A stretch of 64,000 nt of DNA from Porpolomopsis calyptriformis (taxonomy: Eukaryota > Basidiomycota > Agaricomycetes > Agaricales > Hygrophoraceae). Each line of letters begins with the position of its first letter. Positions within the stretch are counted from its first letter, which is position 1. The position numbers and the translations under genes were made by a program. Below are positions 55,394 to 64,000 of the stretch, piece by piece. The stretch covers positions 992,001-1,056,000 of the forward strand of contig OX621172.1 of the NCBI GenBank assembly GCA_951640195.1, written 5' to 3'. Under the pieces are notes generated by a model. That model saw only the letters and a program-made list of their open reading frames with translations, was not told the DNA's origin and ran no database searches.

Positions 55394-55763
55394 TGTTATG
55401 ATTCGGTAGTCGAAGGGTTTTACTTCTCGCGTTGGAGGGGCTGATGAGGAAATGGAATTCGACTAAAGAGTGGGGGAGCTAACTAGGAATCGAACTTAAC
55501 CTACTGACTAGAAATCAGGCTTTATATACTAACTACCTGAATCGCCATGAGTCAGTCGTATGTACGATTACAAAGCGGAATCCGGAATGTGACTAGTGAA
55601 GAGTCACAAAAGGAATATCGGAAACGGAATGTGACTCGTGAAGAGTCGGAAGGAAGGTACATGTGATCAGTCTCTATGTATAGAATGGTAAAACGGAAGG
55701 ATAGACGGAACAGAGACTAATCAAGTATGACTAAGAGAAAAAGGAAAAAAGATGTCCGTGACA
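55394..55763 (-). repeat. 5' LTR of the Gypsy element
   Basis: This 370-bp LTR is read on the minus strand from TGTCACGGAC to TAACA. A TATATAAA box lies at 55521-55528. About 31 nt downstream (55497 and below) is AAGTTCGATTC, which matches the complement of the primer-binding site. Two imperfect copies of CGGAATGTGACTNGTGAAGAGTC lie in its U3 part (about 55578-55647). Confidence 0.93.
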
Positions 55764-56071
55764 GCCAGGGTGTCTGTTGCCATGGAGACCAAAGTAATAA
55801 AGGTGCTTCTCGAGCTTGGGGACTTTATATGAGGACTCAATGGAAGTCATGCTGGAGGAATCGTCATCCTCCTCGAGCCTGCCATGCTCAGAGGGGTCAC
55901 TAAACCTGGGGGTGGTTACAAGACGCTTGGAGTGCTTCTCACACTCTCTGTCGAAGGCCAGGGAATGAACATGATCATCCCAAATATCGACTAGAAGGGG
56001 GTACGAGCGAGTGAGTATAGAAGAAAACCAATAAAACATAAAAAGAACTCGCTTGGTGGGTTTTCAGACAT
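55764..56071 (-). pseudogene. Trypsin-like serine protease family protein, 5' part, separated by the retrotransposon
   Basis: Exon 1 starts MSENPPSEFFL at 56071. An intron at about 56038-55992 leads to FDIWDDHVHSLAFDRECEKH, ending KVPKLEKHLYYFGLHGNRHP at the insertion. Removing the element and one GCCAG copy makes the reading frame continue directly into the 3' part at 48047, so the element entered a coding exon. Transcription from here would run into the element, which has the same orientation. The gene is therefore most likely dead on this chromosome copy. Confidence 0.75.
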
Positions 56072-56408
56072 TACAGCGTATTGCTTGAAAATATGCTGTC
56101 AGTCGGACTGAGTCATGCGCTGACTTGAGTCACGCTCGGACTCCCCTTAGGTATGAAGTGACGTATGAAGTGACGTTACCAAATCAACGCCGCGACTCAC
56201 TGGCCTGAGGCGATGCCTGCCTTTCCTTCTTGACGGCGATTTCAACTCCCAACCTTGGCTGGTCCTTACATATAATAGGAGTCAAATACCCTTGAAATGG
56301 TGCAGAATCTAATCCGGAACGAAAATCTCGCACAGCAGGAGGAAGGATCGGTATCCACCGTGTACACCCTACAAAACAGCTTTGGCCATTTCAGCTTGAA
56401 ATCGCGCC
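56072..56408. promoter_or_regulatory. Divergent intergenic region, protease / exostosin-like gene
   Basis: This 337-bp region carries the second copy of the words gacgttaccaaatcaacgcc and gactcactggcctgagg at 56172-56210, and a direct repeat of gtatgaagtgacgt near 56153-56176. No coding sequence is recognised. Confidence 0.4.
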
Positions 56409-57799
56409 ATGCCAAGTGTAGTCCAAGGCGAGTGACGTCCGATTATGACCAACGTCGATCTTTAACTCTCCCAACAGCTTTACGTGGCTCATAGTATATA
56501 TTATTATTTCTGGTTTACTTCTTAGAGGACTATTTATTCAGTTCAGCGGCCAAGGGACAAGGCTCATCCCTATTCGCCCGACGTCGTCTGCCAGCCTCCC
56601 GCTCACCGTATTAATATCAACCACTGATGCCGAGGCCGGTGAATTGGATTTCTGGATTTATAGAATCGTCTCGCATCTAGGAAGGCCTGCAGATGTCCAG
56701 GTCATCGAGGGCCATAATTTGACGATCGTGGACGACAGCATCATCGTCACTCTCAAGAACCTACAACAATGGGCGGACTTGAAGGTCAAGAGCCGGTTTC
56801 AGAATGTCGGTCTCCTTCGGATTGGTGAGTGGATCAGAGAATAATACCTTGGCCAGCCTTTTCATCCCTCCGCCCATTCTCTGACTAAAGGAGACGAGTA
56901 CGGCCAAGATACGACCGGTTACGACCACTTCTCCTACGTTCTCCGACCCTATTGGTTCCGCGACATTTTCACCGTTCGAAACCACACTACACCTGTCTCG
57001 TGGATTCCGAATGGTTATTCCATAGGCGTCGGCCCGCGACAGTCGTCCACGCTCCTCTCATACTCCCAGCGTCCGCGGATGTGTTATTTCGAAGGATCGC
57101 CCAAAGACAATGGTCACGTATCATCCCGGGAGAGAATGCGTCAGGCCCTGGTGAACTGGGGCCCCAAGAGTGAACTGTGCGACGTTCGGTGGACGAGCGG
57201 ATTCATGCAAGGCCGTACACCTTTCATATACTCGAGTACCCTCGGGAGGGCAAAGTACGTTCTTTGTCCCGCTGGAAATAATGCAGAAACTATTCGGTGA
57301 GTGCCTTCTCTCTGTCCATACTTCTCCAGCCTCACACAAAAGGACGTTAACGCAGCTTTTACGAGGTTTGTCCAATTTTTCCTGCAATGACTAACGACTT
57401 GGTGTTGAACATATCTCCAGTCACTCGAGAACAATGCGATCCCCATCGTTGTCAACGAACCCTGGTTGACGGGAGTCTTTGGAAATGACACTAAATTACC
57501 ATTTATCGTTCTAAACGTGAGTCAACTCGAATAAGGCTAAAATATCACCTCCCGATATTGTCCTCTTAGTCTTGGGATGAAGTGGGGCCGCGACTCGAGG
57601 CACTTGAAGCCGAGAATCCAGCTATAGGACAAGCAAGACAGACCGTGCGTGGTTCTCTCGATCCAACTAACAACTCAGTTAACTCCCTCCTCCTTTGCAG
57701 GCTTGTAGAAAATGGTGGGACGATGTTCTGGAGAAAACGGTGAGGGACGCAAGGAGCTTGGTGGACGACTCGTTTCACAGGAAATATAAGCATCGTTGA
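56409..57799 (+). CDS. Exostosin-like (GT47-type) type II membrane glycosyltransferase
   Basis: Exon 1 (MPSVVQGD) joins over an intron ending near 56477 to TWLIVYIIISGLLLRGLF, a single membrane span close to the N-terminus as in Golgi type II enzymes. The luminal part has LDFWIYRIVSHLGRPADVQV, DDSIIVTLKNLQQW and, after an intron, YGQDTTGYDHFSYVLRPYWF. PVSWIPNGYSIGVGPRQSST and GFMQGRTPFIYSSTLGRAKY follow. The signature is VLCPAGNNAETIRFYESLEN with AIPIVVNEPWL, the nucleotide-sugar-binding region of exostosin-like GT47. The C-terminus is FHRKYKHR, stop at 57799. Donor and acceptor sugars cannot be inferred. A related RXYLT1-type enzyme is the alternative. Confidence 0.75.
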
Positions 57800-59115
57800 A
57801 TTGATAGGCAAATTAATACCCAATCGGAAACATACCATAGATTTGTAGGTAATAATATCTTTATTGATGGAAAATGTCATGTCGCTAAACTTTCGCGGGG
57901 GAGTGATAACTGACGCACGAGTACAGTACAACACAGTCACAAACTTCGGTTAACATTCTAGCCATCTTGTTGATCCTCAGTACACTTGAATGGATCTTTC
58001 CTTGAGAGAATACAGAGTCAAGACTTGATCCGTACATTCTCTACTGGATAATGGAAGGAATTGGAAGGTGAAGAGTTTGTCTCTACATCTTCCAAATCAT
58101 TCCCATATGCAGTGTGGGGATCAAGTCTTGACTGTTGGGTGTGGTGGGAATGAACCATTATTCCACAACCGAAAAACGAAAGAGGAGAGCTTTAACCCAT
58201 CGTATGGAATAAATGGCTAAGATCGTGCATTTGTCAAGTGCAAAATATCGGGGGGGCGATCGATTGGCGAGTCCATGAGCCATTCCGACCTGAAGGCGAA
58301 GGTGGTAGCGGACACGTTGCAGAGCAAGTTCTCTCCGAAGGGTTTTGCAGAGATGTGGTCAAGATCAGGGTAAATAGAATGCACCAGGCGACGTTCCATG
58401 TTTGTCCCGGGCACAGAATCAGTAGGGATTGGCTTGCGCCGTACTGTAGAACACCACTCCTGTCTTTTTCTTAAATCACAGCCAACAGTTTTGAACATCT
58501 TGTGTACGTGATGTTGTTTCAGTGCGAATGACGATGACTCCGTTTCTGGCAAAGTTCACCTCTTTGCCTGGAATAAAACAATCGTTGGTCGTCTATGATC
58601 CGGCCAGTCAGTAGTATTCGCGCATTGGCGATCATAATATTTACCGGGCTATTTTCGGGATTTCTCGGTACGCATGGTGATTTTTTTGTTCTCTTTATGT
58701 GACCGGACTTTAGGATTCGAATCGTTGTCCGCTCCTTCCAGATGTCCAATCCATGGGTGTTGCGAGCCCTCCCATTTTGTCATTGCCTCATAATAGTTGC
58801 CCTTTCCTGTGCAGAGTTGGACAATGCACCTGGGTCATTTGCTGCCGAGGGGCCGCGTCGGTGAAATTTCCCGCCATAAAGATATTGAATGCGATCAGCC
58901 TGATGCTCAAGGCGAATCTGATGGCATAGTTCGTTCCCGGACCAACGAGTCTGCTTGCTCTTAGCTGCGACCAACCACGTCGGGAAGACAAACTGATAGG
59001 ATAAACAACAAAAAGTTAGCTGAATACAATCTGGGCCATTGACAGGACAACACATGAAATAGAAGCGGGGGGGGTGGACGAGGCGATGATGTCGCCGCGT
59101 GGTCTGCGAGGGTAT
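57800..59115. other. 1.3-kb stretch without a recognised gene
   Basis: Open frames here are short and overlapping, with no family motif. At 58016-58133 a perfect 16-bp inverted repeat (agtcaagacttgatcc and its complement) encloses an 86-nt loop with further partial pairing. The region between 58200 and 59050 shows weak coding-like pieces only. Confidence 0.4.
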
Positions 59116-60060
59116 TTAGGAGAGTGAGATTCCACCGCAGCTTATATACTCATTCTCAGGGCCGTGGCTTCCCATTTCGCAAATCTGAACTTCGTCAACA
59201 CTCCAAACACCGAAATCGACGGGGACGAGAGAGGGCGATGAAGACGAGGTCGGGAGAGATGTTGGAGCCTTCACAGCCTCAAGGGCCGAAGAGGCGAGCA
59301 CAGCTGAATAGGAGAACGGCCTCCGCCGTGGTTTCCGATAGGTTGTGTTCATAATAGTGCAGTGAAGCTGGGTGAGAAAAGAAAATGTAAGCATGAACGT
59401 AATGACTTGGTGGATGTAGATGCAACCTTGAGTGGCCTGTTCTCTACGACGAACGCCTCAGCGCGAAATGAACTGTTTATGAGATCTATGTTTAGTTCAG
59501 TGAATAAGAAAGTTGTTGAGAAGGAGCGCAAGTACGCACCGCAGACGGCTTTCAGGCGCCTGGCGTCATCGTCTATGAACGCTGGTCCGAGCCAAAGTAT
59601 GTGTGCCTTGGAAAGGTCACCATGCTGCGGGTTCATGATATCCATGCGGTTGAGAGCGATGCGAAGTGGATTGCCGGTAAGGATTTGCATAATTTTTGGC
59701 TTCAGCCTTTGGAGAAGGTTCAAGGCTGATTCGAGAGACTTGGATTCGGGATTGGGAGGTGTTGCGGTGTGGAGAGTCATCACGCCCAGGGTGAGGTGAA
59801 GACGACGAGGGTCGATGACGATCGCATTGTCAAGACCAGGGATTGGAGGAGAGCTGCGAAGTAAATCAGATTGGAAAGATCGAACGGAATTCCTCAGGCG
59901 GCGATGATGGCCCTGTGGTATTGGTGAGATAAGGTCTGACCAATGAGCTTGGATGAAAAGGTACGGACGATTGGCAACGCCAAAACTGACGGATGTGATA
60001 AGGACGAGCATGACGAGGGTTTGTTCGTTCGAGGTACTTACAGTGTGTTGGACGAGTCAT
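59116..60060 (-). CDS. 2H phosphoesterase / RNA-ligase-like protein (AKAP7/ASCC1 type)
   Basis: LigT-like 2H fold with both motifs: RRLHLTLGVMTLHTATP (first HxT) and, after an intron near 59425-59372, LHCTIMNTTYRKPR (second HxT). Other family blocks are RLRNSVRSFQSDLL, GLDNAIVIDP, IALNRMDIMNPQHGDLSKAH and VPVDFGVWSVDEVQICEMGS, ending GGISLS. In ASCC1 a KH domain precedes this fold; none is seen here. Such proteins open or hydrolyse cyclic phosphates on RNA or nucleotides, but the substrate is unknown. The start at 60060 (MTRPTH) is tentative because the first intron could be placed in two ways. Confidence 0.78.
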
Positions 60061-60105
60061 GGTGGTCCAACAGGGCGTGTAACGGGCTGCGGGACGTCCT
60101 CTGCC

Positions 60106-60807
60106 ATGAACACTATACGCCAAAGGGTACCGTTTGGGTTCTCAGAAAGCCCAACAGACGAAGAGGACAGAACGATATTGGACGAGCAAGGTTGGTAACG
60201 CTCATTCACGCCCTCACGAAAATGATCTTTACGAATGCACAGAACAAGAAGAATTAATCCAAAGGTTGAAAGACGAGAATGCTGCCTCAAGCCGACAGCA
60301 TTCACTCGTTGTGGGCGCGATCCTCGCCGTTTCTTGCTTGCTGTATGTCCCACCCCCGTCCGTTCCTTTTCGTGTGCTCAACCACCTAATAGACACACCA
60401 TCTTCATCTTCTTCCCTGCCAGACACATTCCTTTCCTCGTCATCTTCCCAAACGAGAACCCGGCGACCGGAAACACCCCATTTCTCCTAACACGCATATT
60501 CGCACTTCTGTCCGTTGCCGTTCATGTCAACTTGGCGCTGGCCATGTTACCACAGGGGACCCTTCGAACGTGGCTTCGAAGAAATGATATCAACATCAAG
60601 CCGCTGTCATACCCTGTGGCATACGTTCTCTCCACCGTTTCCCCGCTGCTGTCCATTCTTCTAAGGCAGCCATGGCAAACAGTGGCATGGTGGAGTCTCA
60701 CAGGTACCCTCGTCCTACTTGTGCTAACAGTCCAGACTCTTTCAACCACAAGTAACCGAAACATTGTGGAGTTGGAGAAAATGAAGTACGTGGCTCGAGG
60801 TGCTTAA
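60106..60807 (+). CDS. Small multi-span membrane protein of unknown function
   Basis: Start MNTIRQRVPFGFSESPTDEE. An intron at about 60191-60241 joins DRTILDEQ to EQEELIQRLKDENAASSRQH, then a first hydrophobic segment LVVGAILAVSCLL. A second intron (about 60342-60391) leads to HIPFLVIFPN and membrane segments LLTRIFALLSVAVHVNLALA, YPVAYVLSTVSPLLSILL and WWSLTGTLVLLVLTVQTL. The end is VELEKMKYVARGA. The layout resembles conserved fungal ER or Golgi membrane proteins, but no named family is recognised. The start lies 45 bp from that of the divergent 2H-phosphoesterase gene. Confidence 0.65.
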
Positions 60808-61119
60808 AAATATCTTGACGCACGTGAGTCACTGCTCATGTTCTCGATCAATGAACGACCATGGCCATATCCATACCAGGTCGGTTCTTCACTTTTACGG
60901 TCGTTACGCCGACTATCATGATTGGTATCATGTCTGATCATCTACGAACGGAAGAGATCGTGCCGGAATAGGATACAAGGTCCGATGTCACTGTATGTAC
61001 ATGGAGCAAAACGAGAAGTGAAGGGTTGGGAGAACCAACCCCCGAGTTGAGATGGGAAGGACGTGACGGGGAAAAAAAGGAAGCTTGTAATTGTAACCAG
61101 GCTACATATTCTAATAGCC
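60808..61119. other. Convergent 3' region
   Basis: This 312-bp region between the stop codons of the membrane protein (+) and the 7TM protein (-) shows nothing recognisable. Confidence 0.35.
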
Positions 61120-62658
61120 TCATCTCTGGGCATTCGGTTCTCCCGTCGCCTTTTCTTCATCGGCCGCCTCTTTCGCGTCCAGGTCATGCCTACCGGGATC
61201 ATCCCCATCTGGTTGTGAGCTTTCCGGTACCGTTGGTACCGGTTGCGGTGGCGCTGGGTTCGGAGTAGTTTTCTGCCAGAAGCCCCATGCGCGCAAAACG
61301 TCCTTTTGCAGGGATGATCACTGGTTAGTAGTCTTCTGGCAACGAAAGAGCCAAATTAAGCATACTGCTTGTGTTCCAAATATAAGGAATAGCACGGTGC
61401 CAGCTGACGCGTGGAATCGTGAGGGATAAGAAGTTGGATAGTGGGAGGAACTTACCGGTAGCCGCGTACATTTGCGGGAAAATACTCGAGGGAGCCAACA
61501 TTGAGACTAAATTAACACTGAAAGATGCACCACCGGGGTGCATGAATGAATCGTTCTATCATTACAAGAAACATGCTTACATCATGCCACAGAAAACATA
61601 CAGTCCGAAAGCCAGAACACGGAGAAGGAACTGTGGCTGGGCGCCGCTTGAAAAGCCTGCGCTGCGAATCCCGCGCCAGTTGCGATAGAGTGTGAGTGCA
61701 ATTTGGCCTGTAACACATGCATCAGATGCATATGGCGGATGAAGAGGAGAACAGACCTTCGATGATGGTAATGCCAATGCAGACACTAAATGTGAATATG
61801 GACACCGCCTTGGAACTGTTTGTTGATTATAAGCGGAAAGGGTGAACTATGCACGCGAAAGATACGAACAGCGGGCCGGATCTCACGGAACAATAGAGGA
61901 CTCGGCGAGCTCGGTTGACTTTTCGAGGCTGCTGAAGAGCGACCTGTGGGGTGGTATCGTCAAATGTGAGAGCGAAGACTGACAAGATGGTGCGAACCAC
62001 CAAAGCGGCTAATGAGAACACAAGCTGAGCTATGTACGGAAGAGCAAGCATCTTCCGGAGCGTGCGGTGAGTCACTGAGGCAGCGCATAGACGGAACGGG
62101 CATACTATGAACATCTTGGCTCTTCCACTAGTTGGCTTTGGAGATTCGCTGTTCATTGAGGCCAACATATGGGAGACGAGGACGAGGACGGCGACAGACC
62201 ACCTAGCGGACGAAATGAGCGGGAAAGCGATTGCACGCGCGGTTACTCACATGGGCATTATGCCATAAAGCAACGAGGCTTGGGCAACACAAAGAGCATG
62301 GTCAGGTTCTGAGCCGAACTGCTGCCCGGCGTAAAACCTGGGGGGTGTTCAGCTGGAGGGGGGAAGCGGGGAGAGAGGGGGGACTGACAGGAGGGAAGCG
62401 AATATGCCGGAAAATACCCAAGTCATGCAGGCGTTAATAAGTGTTGGATGTCTCGAGGCCTTTTTAGAAATGAGGAATGTGGCGATGAGAATGGGGAGGA
62501 GGACGGTGTTGGGAACGATGTTGAAGTAGACCCAGACATAAACGAGAGTGGGGTGTACGGTAGGGACGGACGTGGGGAGTGCTTCTAGCGGTAGTCAGCA
62601 CCATAGCATTCGGCAAGTGGATACATACGTTTGAACACGAAAGGATGAGATATGGACA
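61120..62658 (-). CDS. Seven-transmembrane receptor-like protein
   Basis: The start MSISHPFVFK joins over an intron to LPTSVPTVHPTLVYVWVYFN. Membrane segments: IVPNTVLLPILIATFLIS, INACMTWVFSGIFASLLFYA, HALCVAQASLLYGIMPMWSV, MLALPYIAQLVFSLAALVVR, AVSIFTFSVCIGITIIEGQI, FLLRVLAFGLYVFCGMM and a last one around VSMLAPSSIFPQMYAATG. The C-terminal tail is polar and Pro-rich (TTPNPAPPQPVPTVPESS) and ends GEPNAQR at 61120. The GQQFGSEPDHALC block is typical of a basidiomycete-specific GPCR-like family. The ligand is unknown, and assignment as a G-protein-coupled receptor is inference from topology. Six or seven introns are present. Confidence 0.68.
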
Positions 62659-62837
62659 TGTTAATGGTCTGCCAGCAGAAAAGAAAAGAAATATGCCAGC
62701 ACGAAGAAAAAGCCCAGCTTCAATGAAGGAGAGGACGAGTGAGTGATGACTGTAAAGAAGGAAAAGGTTGAGAGTCCATTGCCACTTCGATCACTGATCG
62801 CTGCTGGGGTGCTTACGTCGGACTTTTAAATACCCTC

Positions 62838-63320
62838 ATGGCTCTATCCTACTTTACATCTCCCCGACGACCACCATCTCCTGTCCTCTATGTCTTTCCG
62901 CACCCGTCCTCATCGCACGACACCACTCAGGCGGATACCATCCATCGTGTCTTGGATTCATGGACCCGCATACCGCCACACATCATCACCCCACACCCAC
63001 CGATCCACTTTCCGATCCTCTCCTTCTTCCTCTCTTTCCTCCCTCTGGACGACACAACCCTCCGTCTCCTCACACATCCCTCGTCCGAATCGGCCCTTTT
63101 TTGCGGCTATGCATTCTCTTCTGATGATCCGCCACCAGCCGATCAACCTCATGGCCTATCAAAGCTGCTACAGCTTTCGGGACAGTGCCGTTCGCTCAGG
63201 GAGGGGTGTGCCATAGCCTGCGACTCCTCCCTCGTACCCGCCAATCCCTTCTTCCCCGGCCTGGGTTTGTGGAGTTTACTTGATGCTGGGGGAAACGCAT
63301 GGCGCAAGGTTTGGTCGTGA
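62838..63320 (+). CDS. Hypothetical 160-residue protein
   Basis: Single-exon frame MALSYFTSPRRPPSPVLYVF to the end LLDAGGNAWRKVWS. It contains a hydrophobic stretch (HFPILSFFLSFLPLDD) and four Cys in the C-terminal half (QCRSLREGCAIACDSS). No family is recognised. Codon pattern and the absence of a comparable frame on the other strand favour a real gene, 179 bp from the divergent 7TM gene. Confidence 0.45.
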   Translation: MALSYFTSPRRPPSPVLYVFPHPSSSHDTTQADTIHRVLDSWTRIPPHIITPHPPIHFPILSFFLSFLPLDDTTLRLLTHPSSESALFCGYAFSSDDPPPADQPHGLSKLLQLSGQCRSLREGCAIACDSSLVPANPFFPGLGLWSLLDAGGNAWRKVWS

Positions 63321-63828
63321 TCGTATCTACCTTCTGTACCGCTTTATAAAATTGTACACCGCCAGCTGAACGAATCGCTCATGCTTCCGGTAAGGATAAC
63401 CAACGATCCTCCCAGACAGAACAGCCTACCTGGTTGATCTCATCGCCCCCCGGTGCCTGTAAAGGTCTTTTCGGCCATGATCCAAACTTTGAATCGCAAC
63501 GATCGATTATCCTTCTCAACACTTCGAGACCATCATTCATTGACACGATCCGTCCTCAACGTCTGTTCCGTAAGAGCTTCAATGATTTCATTCCCGGATC
63601 ACTCTCCAACACCTCGGTAAACAGCCCGTGTTGGTGAACGCACTCATCCATCCCACCTCGTCTTAAGAAAGCCCTCGTCGACATCGATTGTTCACTAGCT
63701 GGCTCGACCTCGTTCATCACCAGCTCGGGTTGGATTATCTTCTCAGTCAAATGACGCACGATACCGATGCCATTATACACTCAAATTTCACCATCGCATT
63801 GAATCCCTCGCGCTATCAAATCTCCAAT
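63321..63828. other. Stretch without a recognised gene
   Basis: 508 bp between the hypothetical ORF and the cyclophilin stop. Short plus-strand frames (for example GHDPNFESQRSIILLNTSRP) are present, but none has a recognisable family or start. Confidence 0.3.
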
Positions 63829-64000
63829 TTATTCCACATCGACACTGATAATTTTAATATCCTCGTAGGGTTTATCCATCTTGTTGGTCTTCACATTTTC
63901 GATCCCATGCACAACCTCCAGTCCAGATAACACCCGGCCAAAGATCGTGTGCTTCCGATCGAGCCAAGGCGTCGCCGTCGTCGTGATGAAAAATTGCGAT
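63829..64000 (-). CDS. Cyclophilin-type peptidyl-prolyl isomerase, C-terminal end (runs off right edge)
   Basis: The minus strand gives [40 protein letters not shown] and [14 protein letters not shown] before the TAA at 63829-63831. QFFIT and LD-x-KHTIFG are core cyclophilin motifs. The ending [16 protein letters not shown] is like that of PPWD1-type cyclophilins, which carry N-terminal WD40 repeats and associate with the spliceosome. That part lies outside the window, so the subtype is only a suggestion. Confidence 0.85.
   Translation of the reverse strand, partial: SQFFITTTATPWLDRKHTIFGRVLSGLEVVHGIENVKTNKMDKPYEDIKIISVDVE

Larger units (their letters stand above)
48048..55763 (-). mobile_element. 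Ty3/Gypsy chromovirus LTR retrotransposon, apparently intact
   Basis: Full-length element in minus orientation. LTRs of 370 bp (TG...CA) lie at 55394-55763 (5' LTR) and at 48048-49450 (3' LTR, split by a nested element). Both flanks carry the duplication GCCAG (48043-48047 and 55764-55768). Internal order: gag (53794-55218), pol with protease, reverse transcriptase, RNase H, integrase and chromodomain (50234-53854), and a third ORF (49531-50109). By eye the two LTRs differ at one position (48146 A against 55492 G), so insertion is recent. The element sits inside a coding exon of the protease-like gene. Element length without the nested insertion is about 6.7 kb. Confidence 0.95.

Noticed and set aside
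55470..55520. tRNA-like sequence in the LTR (T-arm-like GTTCGATTCC next to an anticodon-arm-like hairpin, minus strand)
   Set aside because: No acceptor stem or D arm and no partner sequence upstream; better explained as the RNA 5' end region that pairs with the primer-binding site.
1..64000. CRISPR arrays, bacterial operons or Shine-Dalgarno sites
   Set aside because: The window is intron-rich fungal DNA; no regularly spaced identical repeats or bacterial-type genes were seen.

Overview
The window is nuclear DNA of a filamentous basidiomycete, most likely an agaricomycete mushroom. Genes are dense and carry many introns of about 45-70 bp with GT...AG ends. The content is fungal-eukaryotic: proteasome, Rad50, Alg6, Tam41, Pet127, septins and Zn2Cys6 proteins. 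No rRNA, tRNA or CRISPR was seen. Exon joins were made by hand, so internal boundaries and some start codons are estimates.

Layout. 1-2 kb: a PLK4-like kinase (-) with a degenerate active site, cut by the left edge. 2.4-5.3 kb: M3 oligopeptidase (+). 5.6-7.7 kb: universal-stress-protein gene (-). 8-10.7 kb: Pet127 (-). 10.9-11.3 kb: SCOC/Slo1 coiled-coil protein (-). 11.3-12.8 kb: decayed sequence including a broken GTPase (+). 13-14.1 kb: Rpn13/ADRM1 (+). 14.3-15.5 kb: Arl8 (-), divergent from Rad50 (+, to 20.8 kb). 21-21.9 kb: derlin (+). 22.3-23.9 kb: NDK-like pseudo-enzyme (-). 24-25.4 kb: Tam41 (-). 25.4-27.8 kb: Alg6 (-). 27.8-28.7 kb: hotdog thioesterase (-). 28.8-31.1 kb: AidB/ACAD-type acyl-CoA dehydrogenase (+). 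31.1-33.1 kb: PSMD9/Nas2 (-) and chorismate mutase (+), whose start codons lie 7 bp apart. 33.4-39.4 kb (-): septin, tandem Zn2Cys6 protein, septin-like protein and single Zn2Cys6 protein. The second septin reads without a stop into the double-zinc-cluster frame. 40.1-42.5 kb: Ilv3 (+). 42.6-44.5 kb: Rio1 (-).

46.3-56.1 kb is the accessory region. A trypsin-like serine-protease gene (-) is split by a 7.7-kb Ty3/Gypsy chromovirus with intact gag and pol, a third ORF and near-identical LTRs flanked by the duplication GCCAG. One LTR is itself split by a 1028-bp non-autonomous LTR element with LTRs that read as identical and the duplication CTACC. Both elements carry, directly next to the LTR, a primer-binding site complementary to a sequence inside their own LTR about 30 nt past a TATA box. 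This is the arrangement expected for Tf1-style self-priming. The third ORF begins with a stretch identical to the histone H3 tail around Lys9, while pol ends in a chromodomain, the fold that in related elements reads modified H3 tails.

56.4-64 kb: exostosin-like glycosyltransferase (+), an unannotated stretch with a long foldback, a 2H-phosphoesterase (AKAP7/ASCC1-like, -) divergent from a small membrane protein (+), a 7TM receptor-like protein (-), a short unknown ORF (+), and the 3' end of a cyclophilin (-) running off the right edge.

Most of the window is ordinary housekeeping sequence. The notable material is the nested retrotransposon pair with its H3-like ORF, the septin/Zn2Cys6 cluster, and two enzyme-like proteins that lack key catalytic residues.
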